A stretch of 34,235 nt of DNA from Myxococcales bacterium (GTDB taxonomy: Bacteria; Myxococcota; Myxococcia; Myxococcales; JAKAPL01): contig JAKAPL010000038.1 in NCBI GenBank assembly GCA_021807105.1, positions 1 to 34,235 on the forward strand, in the 5' to 3' direction. This document shows, in pieces, positions 23,587 to 32,117 of the stretch. Position numbers and translations under genes: made by a program. The notes under the pieces are model-generated. The model saw nothing but the letters and a program-made list of their open reading frames with translations. It was not told the origin of the DNA and searched no databases. Every line of letters starts with the position of its first letter. The stretch's first letter is position 1.

Positions 23587-24864
23587 ATGAGACGCCTCCT
23601 CCTCTCCCTCTCGCTCGTCGCCGCCTGTGGCCATCCCTCGCCCTCCCCGCGCGCGGACGGCGGCCTCACGGACGCCGGGGCCTCACCCGGGACGCCCTGC
23701 CCCGCGCCCATGACCAAGGGGCCCTGGGTGCAGCAGACCGACGACACGCACGCCACCGTCAAGTGGGAGGCGTACCCCGACGCCGGCTGCGCGCAGATCG
23801 CCTTCGCCCCCGAGCTTCCCGACGGCGGCTCGGGATCCGAGACCATCGCCTCGGGCACGGTGACCGCGACCGTCGTCCACGGCGAGTACGGCCTGGAGTT
23901 CGACCTCCCACAGCCCGATCTGCCCGGCACCTACGACCTCGACGAGGTCGCCCTCTCGGGCCTCGCGCCGGACACCTGCTACGACTACCGCGTCCTCTCC
24001 TCCGGGACAGCGACCGAACGCGCCGGCGCGCAGGACGGCCGCTTCTGCACCTCGCGGCCGGCGGGCGCCTCGTTCACCTTCCTCGCCATCGGCGACACGA
24101 ACCCGGCGCTCGGCCACACCGTCCCGGTGCTCGACCAGGTCCTGCCGGCCCGGCCCGACTTCACCGTCCACGTCGGCGACCTCCACTACTACTCCTCGAT
24201 CGTCGAGACGTGGGCCTACTGGTTCGGAGCGATGGCCCCGCTCCTGCGGGCCGGCGCCTTCTTCCCGGCCATCGGCAACCACGAGTTCGAGTTGGACGGC
24301 GGCTCCTTCACCGACTACTACGCCCGTCTCTTCGAGCCGCAGAGCCAGGATCCCACCGAAGAGTGGTTCCACTTCGAGAGCGGCGGCATCTGGTTCTTCG
24401 CCCTGGACACCGAGGAGTCGCTCGACGCCAACTCACCCCAGGTCCAGTGGCTCGCCTCCGCGCTCGCGAACGCCGCGCGGCAGCCCGGCTTCCGCTTCTC
24501 GATCGTCTTCCTCCACCGCCCTCTCTACACCGTGGGCGATTGCAGCCCCCTGCTCGACGCGCGCGCCGTGCTCGATCCCCTCTTCCGCGAGTACGGCGTC
24601 ACGCTCGTCCTCCAGGGCCACATGCATGGCTACGAGCGCTTCGAGGTGAACGGGCTCACCTACGTCACCTGCGCCGGCGGCGGCGGCCTCATCGGGGACG
24701 TGAACGCGGGCGTCGAGGCGAACCCCGGCGACGCCGCGCTGCGCGTGGTCGCCTCGAACCACTACAGCGCGTGTCTCTACCGCGTCTCCCCGGGCAGCCT
24801 CGCGTCGACCGTGCTCGACGAGGACGGCGGCGTCATCGACCGTTGGCAGAAGACGGTTCCGTGA
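23587..24864 (+). CDS. Lipoprotein with fnIII-like and purple-acid-phosphatase-type metallophosphoesterase domains
   Basis: A 425-residue lipoprotein (MRRLLLSLSLVAAC, Cys14) with a short DGG/DAG linker. An fnIII-like beta domain (about residues 42-155) resembles the N-terminal domain of purple acid phosphatases. The metallophosphoesterase domain follows, with all five blocks: AIGDTN, VGDLHYY, IGNHEFE, VFLHRPLY and QGHMHGYER. These place two metal ions in the active site, and the expected reaction is phosphomonoester or phosphodiester hydrolysis outside the membrane. AGGA precedes the ATG at 23587. It faces a second metallophosphoesterase lipoprotein with which it is convergent. Confidence 0.88.
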   Translation: MRRLLLSLSLVAACGHPSPSPRADGGLTDAGASPGTPCPAPMTKGPWVQQTDDTHATVKWEAYPDAGCAQIAFAPELPDGGSGSETIASGTVTATVVHGEYGLEFDLPQPDLPGTYDLDEVALSGLAPDTCYDYRVLSSGTATERAGAQDGRFCTSRPAGASFTFLAIGDTNPALGHTVPVLDQVLPARPDFTVHVGDLHYYSSIVETWAYWFGAMAPLLRAGAFFPAIGNHEFELDGGSFTDYYARLFEPQSQDPTEEWFHFESGGIWFFALDTEESLDANSPQVQWLASALANAARQPGFRFSIVFLHRPLYTVGDCSPLLDARAVLDPLFREYGVTLVLQGHMHGYERFEVNGLTYVTCAGGGGLIGDVNAGVEANPGDAALRVVASNHYSACLYRVSPGSLASTVLDEDGGVIDRWQKTVP

Positions 24865-24882
24865 GCGACAGTCGAACCGTCG

Positions 24883-24898
24883 CGGGCTCGTCAGCCCG
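24883..24898. terminator. Symmetric hairpin between convergent phosphoesterase genes
   Basis: CGGGCT (24883-24888) and AGCCCG (24893-24898) pair around a CGTC loop in the 99-bp gap between the two convergent stops. It could stop transcription from both sides, although no T-tract is present. Confidence 0.35.
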
Positions 24899-24963
24899 GC
24901 GCCGGCACGATCCCCGAGGAGCGGAGCGATGCGCCGAATCAAGCCGCCGGGATGGGGGTGACC

Positions 24964-26232
24964 CTACTGCGGCGGGACGTCGGCTCCGGCGGGAGTCACG
25001 GCGAAGGTCGCCCCCGTCCCCGACACGACGGCATTCGACTGGTAATCGTAGAGCGAGCACTGGATCGCCATGTCGTCGCGTTGCCGGCAGACGACATAGC
25101 CGTAGTCGTAGCTGCATCCCGTGTCGATCTGGGCACCGGCGAGGCCGTTGATCACCTCGCGGTTCTGCAGGTCGTACTGGTAGCAGTGCGAGTGGCCCGT
25201 CAGTTTGAGCGTGAAGGGATGCTGGGTCAGGAGATCGTCCGTCGGCTGGACGCCCGGCGCCGGGCCCGGGTTGTTGGTCGGCTCGTGGCGCACCAGGAAC
25301 GTGTACGTCGTGGGAATCGAGAGCACCTGGTCGACCCAGTCCTTCTGGACATCGTTCGAATCCCAGGAGTTCGGCGCCGTGTAGAGGAACTTCGCCGTCC
25401 AGGGGCGGGTCGGGTCGGAGGACTCATAGGTCACCGCGTAGTACGGTATCGCCCCTTGCGAGATGCCCAGGCCGCCGAGGATATTCTCGAGGAAGGCCTC
25501 GTAGTTCTCGTTGGTCGTCTCCTGGCCGTAGCAGTTGTCGTTGCTCGTCGCCCAGTCGCACTCGTGGTTGCCCATCGAAGCGTAGACCGGGCTCCCGATG
25601 TCGAGGAACTTCTGGGCGGCGCCCATCCAGAGGTTGGCCTGCTCGGCCGCCTTGTTGCCCAGCAGGCCCGTCGGATCGGCGAACATGTAGTCGCCGGTCG
25701 CGACCACGAAGGCGACGGGGGGCTGGAGGGCGGCGAGATCCTCGAAGATCGTGGTGATGACCGCGGTCGGATAATCCAGATCGTAGAGGATGGGCCGGGT
25801 GTCGCCGTTGACGCCGAAGTCGAGCGTCGCGATCGCCACGGGGGGGTAGACGTAAGGCGGCAGCGAAGCCGGGAAGCCCGGGGTCCCCGCGTCGGCCGCC
25901 GGCCCCGCGTCGGCCGCCTGGCCCGCGTCCACCCCGCCGGCGCCCGCGTCTCCCCGCGGGCCCGCGTCGCCGGCTGGCCCGCCCGCGTTGCCGGAATCGG
26001 GAGCGGCCCCGAGGCTCCCCGAGTCCGGAGCCACCCCGGGGCTGCCCGAATCCACCGCTCCGCTCGACCCCTCGTCCGGCGTCCCGCCGTCGGAGAGCGC
26101 CGCCGTGCCGCCATCGCCCCCCGCGCCGCCGTCCTTGTCGCCCTTCCCCGGCGGCCCCCCGGCCGTGCTGCCGCCGCATGCGGCCGCGAGAAAACAGCAG
26201 AGGGCGAGGACTGGCGAGCGCGGGGGAGCCAT
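24964..26232 (-). CDS. Lipoprotein with DAG/DSG linker and calcineurin-like metallophosphoesterase domain
   Basis: A 422-residue exported protein with a hydrophobic signal ending FLAAAC (Cys19). An extended linker, to about residue 133, is built of GDGG, DSGS, DAGP and similar units. The metallophosphoesterase motifs then appear in order: FGVNGDTRP, ATGDYMFAD, MGNHECDW, VRHEPTNN and GHSHCYQY. Many Cys, Tyr and Asp residues in the C-terminus suggest an extracytoplasmic, disulfide-containing enzyme. The ATG at 26230-26232 is chosen for its GAGAG spacing; one at 26242-26244 adds four residues. The fold is clearly different in sequence from the neighbouring phosphatase, so the two are not a recent duplication. 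Confidence 0.85.
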   Translation of the reverse strand: MAPPRSPVLALCCFLAAACGGSTAGGPPGKGDKDGGAGGDGGTAALSDGGTPDEGSSGAVDSGSPGVAPDSGSLGAAPDSGNAGGPAGDAGPRGDAGAGGVDAGQAADAGPAADAGTPGFPASLPPYVYPPVAIATLDFGVNGDTRPILYDLDYPTAVITTIFEDLAALQPPVAFVVATGDYMFADPTGLLGNKAAEQANLWMGAAQKFLDIGSPVYASMGNHECDWATSNDNCYGQETTNENYEAFLENILGGLGISQGAIPYYAVTYESSDPTRPWTAKFLYTAPNSWDSNDVQKDWVDQVLSIPTTYTFLVRHEPTNNPGPAPGVQPTDDLLTQHPFTLKLTGHSHCYQYDLQNREVINGLAGAQIDTGCSYDYGYVVCRQRDDMAIQCSLYDYQSNAVVSGTGATFAVTPAGADVPPQ

Positions 26233-26292
26233 GCTCTCTGCCATACGCCCGCCCGGCCGGAGAAGGCAAGAGGGCGCGGGCCGCCGAGCTGC

Positions 26293-26322
26293 TTTCACGG
26301 CAACCCGCCGGCACGCTATAGT
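26293..26322 (+). promoter_or_regulatory. Candidate promoter with TATAGT box
   Basis: TATAGT at 26317-26322 lies 10 bp before the ATG of the 372-residue protein, in the 99-bp gap to the divergent phosphoesterase. A TTTCAC at 26293-26298 is a poor -35. If used, the transcript would be almost leaderless. Confidence 0.3.
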
Positions 26323-26331
26323 CCGCCGCCC

Positions 26332-27450
26332 ATGACGAAGAAGACGGCGCCAGACCCGACGAAGATGAACCCGCCCGCTCCCGCGGCGGTGGAGGCGCTC
26401 CTCGCGGACCCGAAGGGAGCCGAGGGAAGCCCTCCCGAGGTCGCGGCGGCGGCGATTGAGCGGGCGATCGAGCGGCGGCTGCCCGGGCCGCTCTGGATCC
26501 TCGCCGGGCATGCCTCGCGACCGATCGCCAAGAGCGCGCGACGGGCGCTCTTCCTGCTGCGGGTGCAGGGGGTCGACGTCGGAGAACGGACGAGGGATGC
26601 GCGCCCGGCCGGCCAGCCGGCGCCGCCCGAGGCGGAGGAGCCTTGCTGGAGCAGCATGGATGGGAGCGGGCTCCGGATCCTCTTGATCGCGGTGAAGCTC
26701 CCCGTGGGGTACGAGCTGGGGCTCTTCTCGCTCTCCGACGAAGCCGGGGTCATGCAGGGGGGCCGAGCCGAAGCCTCCCGGCGGCAGCTCCGCGCCCGGC
26801 TCGAACAGCTCGCCGCGGGGCTGGCCGCCGGGGATTCGGAGCTCGTCGAGCTGCCGCGGCCACGGGCGCTCGCGCTGCTCGCCGCGGCGGCGGAGATCGG
26901 CGGCGTCCCCGAGCCGCTCGCGACAGCCAGGGAAATGCTGGCTCGGCTCGGCCCCGCGGATCCGGCGCTCGCCGCGCCGCCCTCGGCGACCGCGCCGCCC
27001 CTGCCCGCGGAAGAAGAAGCGGAGAGCCTGAGCGCGTCGGGCGAGCTGCTCGACGGGCCTCTCGGCCGAACGATGGCGCTGCCGGACGCGCTCCTAAAGG
27101 ACCTCGCTTTCCGGATCGAGGAGGTGCAGGCCAGCCAGGTCCTCCTCGACGACGGGCAGCGCCGACGGCAGATCGGCCATCTCCTCGATCGGGCGATCGA
27201 GGGATTCTTCACCCCCGCGCTGCGGAGGATCTTCGCCGGCCGTCTCTTCGAGATGAGCGAACACTGGACGCGGAAAGGGCAGGCCCGCCCCGCGGCGCTC
27301 GCCGCAGCGGCGGCCCGGCAGCTCTCCGGCCCAGGCTCGGTCCTCGCCAATCCGCTGGCGTGCCGCCTGTTCGGCCGGCACGTCGACTGGGCCGACGAAC
27401 AGCCCTCGCCCCCCGCTCGATCCTCGCCCAGGGGGATCCTGCTTCCCTAG
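26332..27450 (+). CDS. 372-residue cytoplasmic protein, unknown
   Basis: I do not recognise the family. The protein begins with a Lys/Pro-rich MTKKTAPDPTKMN. A helical part follows, with LWILAGHASRPIAKSARRAL, a pattern seen in HEAT-like or adaptor proteins ('H....AK.A..AL..L...G'). A beta segment GLRILLIAVKLPVGYELGLFSL comes next, then an Ala/Glu/Pro-rich linker (APPLPAEEEAESL) and a second helical region ending ACRLFGRHVDWADEQ. There is no signal peptide, membrane segment or Cys cluster. The two-part layout separated by a low-complexity linker suggests two helical domains. It is divergent from a phosphoesterase lipoprotein and convergent with thiD. Confidence 0.6.
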   Translation: MTKKTAPDPTKMNPPAPAAVEALLADPKGAEGSPPEVAAAAIERAIERRLPGPLWILAGHASRPIAKSARRALFLLRVQGVDVGERTRDARPAGQPAPPEAEEPCWSSMDGSGLRILLIAVKLPVGYELGLFSLSDEAGVMQGGRAEASRRQLRARLEQLAAGLAAGDSELVELPRPRALALLAAAAEIGGVPEPLATAREMLARLGPADPALAAPPSATAPPLPAEEEAESLSASGELLDGPLGRTMALPDALLKDLAFRIEEVQASQVLLDDGQRRRQIGHLLDRAIEGFFTPALRRIFAGRLFEMSEHWTRKGQARPAALAAAAARQLSGPGSVLANPLACRLFGRHVDWADEQPSPPARSSPRGILLP

Positions 27451-27574
27451 GAGGCTGGTGTTTTTCGCGGGGACGCTCCACGCCAATCCCCGAAGCCCAG
27501 TGGCGGCGGGACGCCGGCGTTCCCAGGTCACGTTCACGGTCGTCGTGCGCGTCGCGAGAAAACCGAGACCTAAG

Positions 27575-27687
27575 CCCGTCTTATTCACGGTCCGGCTGCT
27601 GCGGCGTCCGATCCCGCGCCTCCCGAAGGGGGGGGCTTGCCACCCCCACAACGACAGGGGGGGGTGTGCTCGCTCCTTCCTCCCTGC
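27575..27687. repeat. Dispersed miniature inverted-repeat element, copy C, overlapping thiD
   Basis: The left terminus CCCGTCTTATTCACGGT is at 27575-27591, followed by the CCGGCTGCTGCGGCGTCC and GAAGGGGGGG...CTTGCCACCCCC segments. It ends with GTGCTCGCTCCTTCCTCC, shared with copy A. The right terminus is absent; similarity stops at about 27687, where thiD-like coding sequence takes over. On the minus strand the TGA within the terminal CCGTGAATAAG is the stop codon of thiD (27585-27587). Confidence 0.85.
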
Positions 27688-28409
27688 ACCAGGTAGCGCC
27701 GGACCGCGATCTTCGCGAACCGCGCCGCGGCGAGCAGGCTCTCGCCCGCGGCGAGGCGCGTCGCGAGCGAGGACGCGAAGCGGCAGCCGGTGCCGCGCGC
27801 CCGGGCGGCGAGGCGGCGGCCGGGGAGACACCGGGCGCCGGTCGCGTCGAGGACCCAGTCCGGGGAGGTGGGGCCGGAGAGGTGACCGCCCTTGACGATC
27901 ACCGCCGAGGCCCCCCGGGAGAGCAGCCTCCTCGCGAGGAGCACGGGGCCCGCCGCCGAGCCCGCCCCGGAGAGCGCGCGCGCTTCGAGGAGGTTCGGGG
28001 TGAGGACCGGCGAGAGCGCGAGGAGCGGGGCGTAACCGCTCGGCGGGCCGGAGAAGAGCGGCTCGCCACCGGAGGCCGCGAGCACGGGGTCGACGACGAT
28101 CGGGAGCGGGAGCCCTCCGAGGATCCGAGCGAGCGACGCGGCGACGGCGGGCGTCCCGAGCATCCCGAGCTTCACCGCCGCGGGCCGCTCGTCCGCGACG
28201 AGCGCTTCGACCTGCGCGGCGACGAGCCGCGGGGAGAGCGCCGTGAAGCCGCGGACGCCGCGGGAGGTCTGCACGGTGATCGCGGCCGCGACGCAGAGCG
28301 CCCTCCCCCCGGCCTCGCGCACGGCCTCGGCGTCGGCGAGGATCCCCGCGCGCCCGGAGGGGTCGAGACCGCCGATGCAGAGGATGGCGGGAACCGAGCC
28401 TCCCTCCAT
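27585..28409 (-). CDS. thiD: Hydroxymethylpyrimidine/phosphomethylpyrimidine kinase, C-terminus replaced by repeat sequence
   Basis: A 274-residue ribokinase-fold kinase that phosphorylates HMP and HMP-P in thiamine biosynthesis. Visible are GGLDPSGRAGILADAEAVREAGG, AAITVQTSRGVRGFTALSP, KLGMLG and VVDPVLAASGGEPL, the NLLEARALSG segment, and the anion hole RGTGCRFASSLA, which has Arg where most ThiD have His. Residues from about 242 onward (GGRSEHTPPCRCGGG... to ...DAAAAGP) are encoded by repeat copy C, and its terminus gives the stop. The native C-terminal helix and tail therefore appear lost or replaced; the core motifs are intact, so activity is plausible but not certain. The start is 9 bp after the upstream amidotransferase-like gene stops. 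Confidence 0.88.
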   Translation of the reverse strand: MEGGSVPAILCIGGLDPSGRAGILADAEAVREAGGRALCVAAAITVQTSRGVRGFTALSPRLVAAQVEALVADERPAAVKLGMLGTPAVAASLARILGGLPLPIVVDPVLAASGGEPLFSGPPSGYAPLLALSPVLTPNLLEARALSGAGSAAGPVLLARRLLSRGASAVIVKGGHLSGPTSPDWVLDATGARCLPGRRLAARARGTGCRFASSLATRLAAGESLLAAARFAKIAVRRYLVQGGRSEHTPPCRCGGGKPPPSGGAGSDAAAAGP

Positions 28410-28418
28410 CGCGAAGGC

Positions 28419-29165
28419 CTACCCCTCTCCGCGCGCCGCGGCGACGAACTGCTCGAAGAGGGCACGCTGGGCGGGGACCGTCCCGGCGAGCAGCTCCGGG
28501 TGCCATTGCACGCCGGCGACGAAACGCGGGCCCGCCTCCTCGACGCCCTCAACGAGGCCGTCGGGGCTCTTTGCGGTCACGACGAGACCGCGGCCGAGGA
28601 CGCGGACGCCCTGGTGGTGCGCGCTGTTGACGAGGATCTCGCCCTCCCCCAGCGCCCGCGCGAGCCGCGTGCCCGGGACGACGCGGACGCGATGGCTCGG
28701 CCGGCGGCGGTCCTCGGCCTGCTCGTGGCGGATGTCGCTCGCGATGTCCGCCGGGAGGTGCTGGTGGAGCTTGCCGCCGCGGGCGACCACGAGGAGCTGC
28801 ATGCCGCCGCAGATCCCCAGGACCGGCAGGCCGCGCCGGTCGGCCGCCGCGAGCAGCGCGCGCTCGTAGCGGGTCCGATCCGGCGCGACGGGGCCGAGCC
28901 CCGGGGCCGGAGCCTCGCCGTACTCGGCCGGGGGAATGTCGTGGCGGCCGCCGGTGAGGAGGAGCGCGTCGATCCGGGCGACGATCGCCTCCGCGAGCGC
29001 CGGGTCGATCGACGCCAGCACGACGGGCAGGCCGCCCCCGGCGGCGACGGCGTCGAGGTAGGCCGCGCGAAGCTCGTGGCGGCGGTAGTCACGGCCCAGC
29101 TCCTGCTCGGCGTAGCCGGCGGAGAGGCCGACGAGCGGCCGGGCGGACGACGCGGGGCCGCTCAT
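28419..29165 (-). CDS. Class I glutamine amidotransferase-like hydrolase (PuuD family)
   Basis: A 248-residue protein with the class I GATase fold and triad: nucleophile Cys119 in GICGGMQ, His222 in QWHPE and Glu224. The LLLTGGRHDIPPAEYGE segment and the downstream AHHQGVRVLG are typical of PuuD/gamma-glutamyl-gamma-aminobutyrate hydrolases, which release glutamate from gamma-glutamyl amides. No synthetase partner is adjacent. The ATG at 29163-29165 overlaps the stop of thiE (ATGA), and thiD follows 9 bp later, so it is embedded in a thiamine unit. That is unusual; a role in thiamine or glutamate-derived salvage cannot be inferred from sequence alone. Confidence 0.85.
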   Translation of the reverse strand: MSGPASSARPLVGLSAGYAEQELGRDYRRHELRAAYLDAVAAGGGLPVVLASIDPALAEAIVARIDALLLTGGRHDIPPAEYGEAPAPGLGPVAPDRTRYERALLAAADRRGLPVLGICGGMQLLVVARGGKLHQHLPADIASDIRHEQAEDRRRPSHRVRVVPGTRLARALGEGEILVNSAHHQGVRVLGRGLVVTAKSPDGLVEGVEEAGPRFVAGVQWHPELLAGTVPAQRALFEQFVAAARGEG

Positions 29166-29812
29166 GACCGGACGCCCCCGGCGCGCGCGAACGCGGCGGC
29201 GAGGGTCCGGGCGGCCGCCGCCGGATCCTCGCTCGCCGCCACCGCGCCGATGACCGCGGCGCAGGCCGCTCCGGCGGCCGCGACCGCACCCACGGAGGAG
29301 GCGTCGATGCCGGAGATCGCGACGACGGGCGCCGGCCGGACCGCGGCGCAGATCCGGGCGAGACCCGGGATCCCCAGCGGCCGGCCGGCGATCGGCTTCG
29401 TCGCGCTCGGGAAGACGGGCCCCACACCGAGGTGATCGGCTCCTCCCCGGAGGGCGGCGAGCGCCGCGGCCGCCGAGCGCGCCGTCGCGCCGACGAGGAG
29501 GCCCGGGCCCACCACGCGGCGGGCGTCGGCCGGCGAGAGGTCCTCCTCCCCGACGTGGACGCCGTCGGCGCCGGAGAGCAGCGCGAGGTCGGGCCGGTCG
29601 TTCACGACGAGGATCGTCTCCGGCAGCGCCGCTCGAAGCGCGCGGGCGAGGGAGAGCGCCTCGCGGGCCGGGAGCCTCTTCACGCGAAGCTGCACCGCGC
29701 ACGCCCCGCCCGCCGCGAGCGCGCGGGCCCACGGGATCGGCGGCAGCGGGCCCTCGTCGGTGACGATGCCGTAGAGGCCGCGCAGCGCGGCGAGCCGGTC
29801 GCGGGAGCGCAC
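29162..29812 (-). CDS. thiE: Thiamine-phosphate synthase
   Basis: A 216-residue TIM-barrel enzyme that joins HMP-PP and thiazole phosphate to thiamine phosphate. Signature segments are LRVKRLPAREAL, VVNDRPDLALLSGADGVHVGEEDL, GLLVGATARS and GADHLGVGPVFPSATKP, followed by VVAISGI. These match the family's phosphate and pyrophosphate sites. The GTG at 29812 has GGAGA a few bases upstream and begins 9 bp after the prs stop. The stop overlaps the following gene by 4 bp. Together with thiD this gives the pyrimidine and coupling steps; thiC and thiG are not in the window. Confidence 0.93.
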   Translation of the reverse strand: MRSRDRLAALRGLYGIVTDEGPLPPIPWARALAAGGACAVQLRVKRLPAREALSLARALRAALPETILVVNDRPDLALLSGADGVHVGEEDLSPADARRVVGPGLLVGATARSAAAALAALRGGADHLGVGPVFPSATKPIAGRPLGIPGLARICAAVRPAPVVAISGIDASSVGAVAAAGAACAAVIGAVAASEDPAAAARTLAAAFARAGGVRS

Positions 29813-29821
29813 GAGTCTCCG

Positions 29822-30781
<960 letters not shown>

Positions 30782-30805
30782 GATGGGCTCCTCCGACGGC
30801 GGACT

Positions 30806-31144
30806 CTACCCGTTCGAACCGTTCCCGTCCCCTCCCCCGCTCCCGAGCGGCCTCTGGGCGGCGACGGCGCTCCTGCCCCCCCGTTCCAGCTCACGGTCGT
30901 ACTCCGCGAGGACGGCCTCCTCCAGCCACGCGCGGGTGGGCGCGTTGAGCGGGTGGGCGATGTCCCGGTACGTGCCGTCCTTACGGCGCTTGGCGGGCAT
31001 GGCGACGAACAGCCCCTCGCCGCCCGCGATGACCTTGATGTCCCGCACGACGAAGCAGGCGTCGAGGACGATCGTCACGTAGGCCCGCAGCCGGTCCTCG
31101 TCCTGCGCGTTCGCGAGAAAAACCTTGATGTCCGTGATCTCCAT
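30806..31144 (-). CDS. spoVG: SpoVG family RNA/DNA-binding regulator
   Basis: A 112-residue SpoVG protein. MEITDIKVFLANAQDEDRLRAYVTIVLDACFVVRDIKVI is the conserved beta-sheet and core. It continues with GLFVAMPAKRRKDGTYRDIAHPLNAPTR, the basic nucleic-acid-binding stretch. The C-terminal ~20 residues are a Gly-rich tail. First known from Bacillus sporulation, SpoVG is a widespread regulator that binds nucleic acid; no sporulation gene is seen here. AGGGAGGG precedes the ATG at 31142-31144. It sits between ispE and prs, which recalls the Bacillus ispE-purR-yabJ-spoVG-glmU-prs order. Confidence 0.95.
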   Translation of the reverse strand: MEITDIKVFLANAQDEDRLRAYVTIVLDACFVVRDIKVIAGGEGLFVAMPAKRRKDGTYRDIAHPLNAPTRAWLEEAVLAEYDRELERGGRSAVAAQRPLGSGGGDGNGSNG

Positions 31145-31190
31145 GTCGGCTGCCCTCCCTCGTGCCTCTCCTTCCGCCATCTCCCGCGCG

Positions 31191-32102
31191 TCATCCGAGG
31201 ATCCGGACGGCGCCGGGCCGCGCCGCAGGCCGCGTGACGAGGAGCGTCTCCCCGGGGCGGCGGAGGAACCGGGCCGCGGCCAGGCGGGCTTCGCGCGGAC
31301 CTCGGAAGAGGCCGAAGCAGGTGGAGCCGCTCCCGCTCATCGCGACTCCGCAGGCCCCGGCCTGCGCGAGGCGCGCGAGCACCGACCGCAGCTCGGGGCG
31401 GGTCCGCACGACGCCCGCTTGCAGATCGTTTCGCAGCATGGCGGCCACGGTCTCTACGGTCAGGACCGCCTCGTCCTCGCGTGACGGCCCCCCGTTGCTC
31501 CACGGGTTAACACTCGGGCGGGATCGTGTCAACCGGGAGGGGCGCCACGCGGCATACGCGGAGGCGGCGCAGATGCCGAAGGGCGGCTTCACGAGGAGCA
31601 GGCCGAGCGGCGGCGGCCGCGGGGCGGGCTCGACCGTCTCCCCTCGCCCCGAGACCCAGGCCGGACGGCGGGCGAGGAAGAACGGCACGTCCGAGCCGAG
31701 CCGTTCGGCGAGCCCGGCGAGCCCCTCCGGGTCGTCGATCTCCGCGAGGCGGGCGAGGCCGAGCAGGGTCGCCGCCGCGTCGCTCGACCCGCCGCCGAGT
31801 CCGGCCGCGACCGGGACGCGCTTGTCGAGCCGGAGGCGGGCGCCGGCCGGGCGGCCGTAGCGGGCGATGAAGTCCGCGGCCGCGCGGTAGGCGAGGTTCT
31901 CGGGCCCGTCGAGCCCCTCGGCCCCGGAGACCTCGAGGCGCAGGCCGCGCGGCGCCCGCTCGACGCGGAGCCGATCGGCGAGGGCCAGCGGGACCATCCA
32001 GGAGCGGATCTCGTGGAAACCGTCGGGGCGGTTCCCCAGCACCGCGAGGACGAGGTTGATCTTCGCGGGCGCCGGGACGAGGACGGCACGGGGGGCGGCC
32101 AC
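31191..32102 (-). CDS. ispE: 4-diphosphocytidyl-2-C-methyl-D-erythritol kinase
   Basis: A 303-residue GHMP kinase of the MEP isoprenoid pathway. It phosphorylates CDP-ME with ATP. Motifs: APAKINL with Lys14, the ATP-binding PVAAGLGGGSSDAA at 97-110, GSDVPFF, and C-terminal MSGSGSTCFG. These match IspE and not other GHMP enzymes. The GTG at 32100-32102 leads directly into the APAKINL segment, which fixes the start, though its Shine-Dalgarno is weak. It begins 15 bp after the M20 peptidase stop and ends 46 bp before spoVG. Confidence 0.95.
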   Translation of the reverse strand: MAAPRAVLVPAPAKINLVLAVLGNRPDGFHEIRSWMVPLALADRLRVERAPRGLRLEVSGAEGLDGPENLAYRAAADFIARYGRPAGARLRLDKRVPVAAGLGGGSSDAAATLLGLARLAEIDDPEGLAGLAERLGSDVPFFLARRPAWVSGRGETVEPAPRPPPLGLLLVKPPFGICAASAYAAWRPSRLTRSRPSVNPWSNGGPSREDEAVLTVETVAAMLRNDLQAGVVRTRPELRSVLARLAQAGACGVAMSGSGSTCFGLFRGPREARLAAARFLRRPGETLLVTRPAARPGAVRILG

Positions 32103-32117
32103 CAGCCGGGCGCCGCC

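Noticed and set aside
25345..25375. T-loop-like GTTCGAATCCC that might belong to a tRNA
   Set aside because: No acceptor or anticodon stem can be formed with the flanks, and the stretch lies in the conserved middle of the phosphoesterase lipoprotein coding sequence (SWDSNDVQ).
17519..27465. A shared CTAGGAGGCTGGTGTT at the stop codons of the enoyl reductase (minus) and the 372-residue protein (plus)
   Set aside because: It is sixteen identical bases with no extension on either side. With this GC content and two orientations in 34 kb, a chance match of this length is expected, so it is not called a repeat.
27451..27574. Possible small gene between the 372-residue protein and copy C
   Set aside because: There is no Shine-Dalgarno with a start codon in a frame of sensible composition; I see only the converging gene ends.
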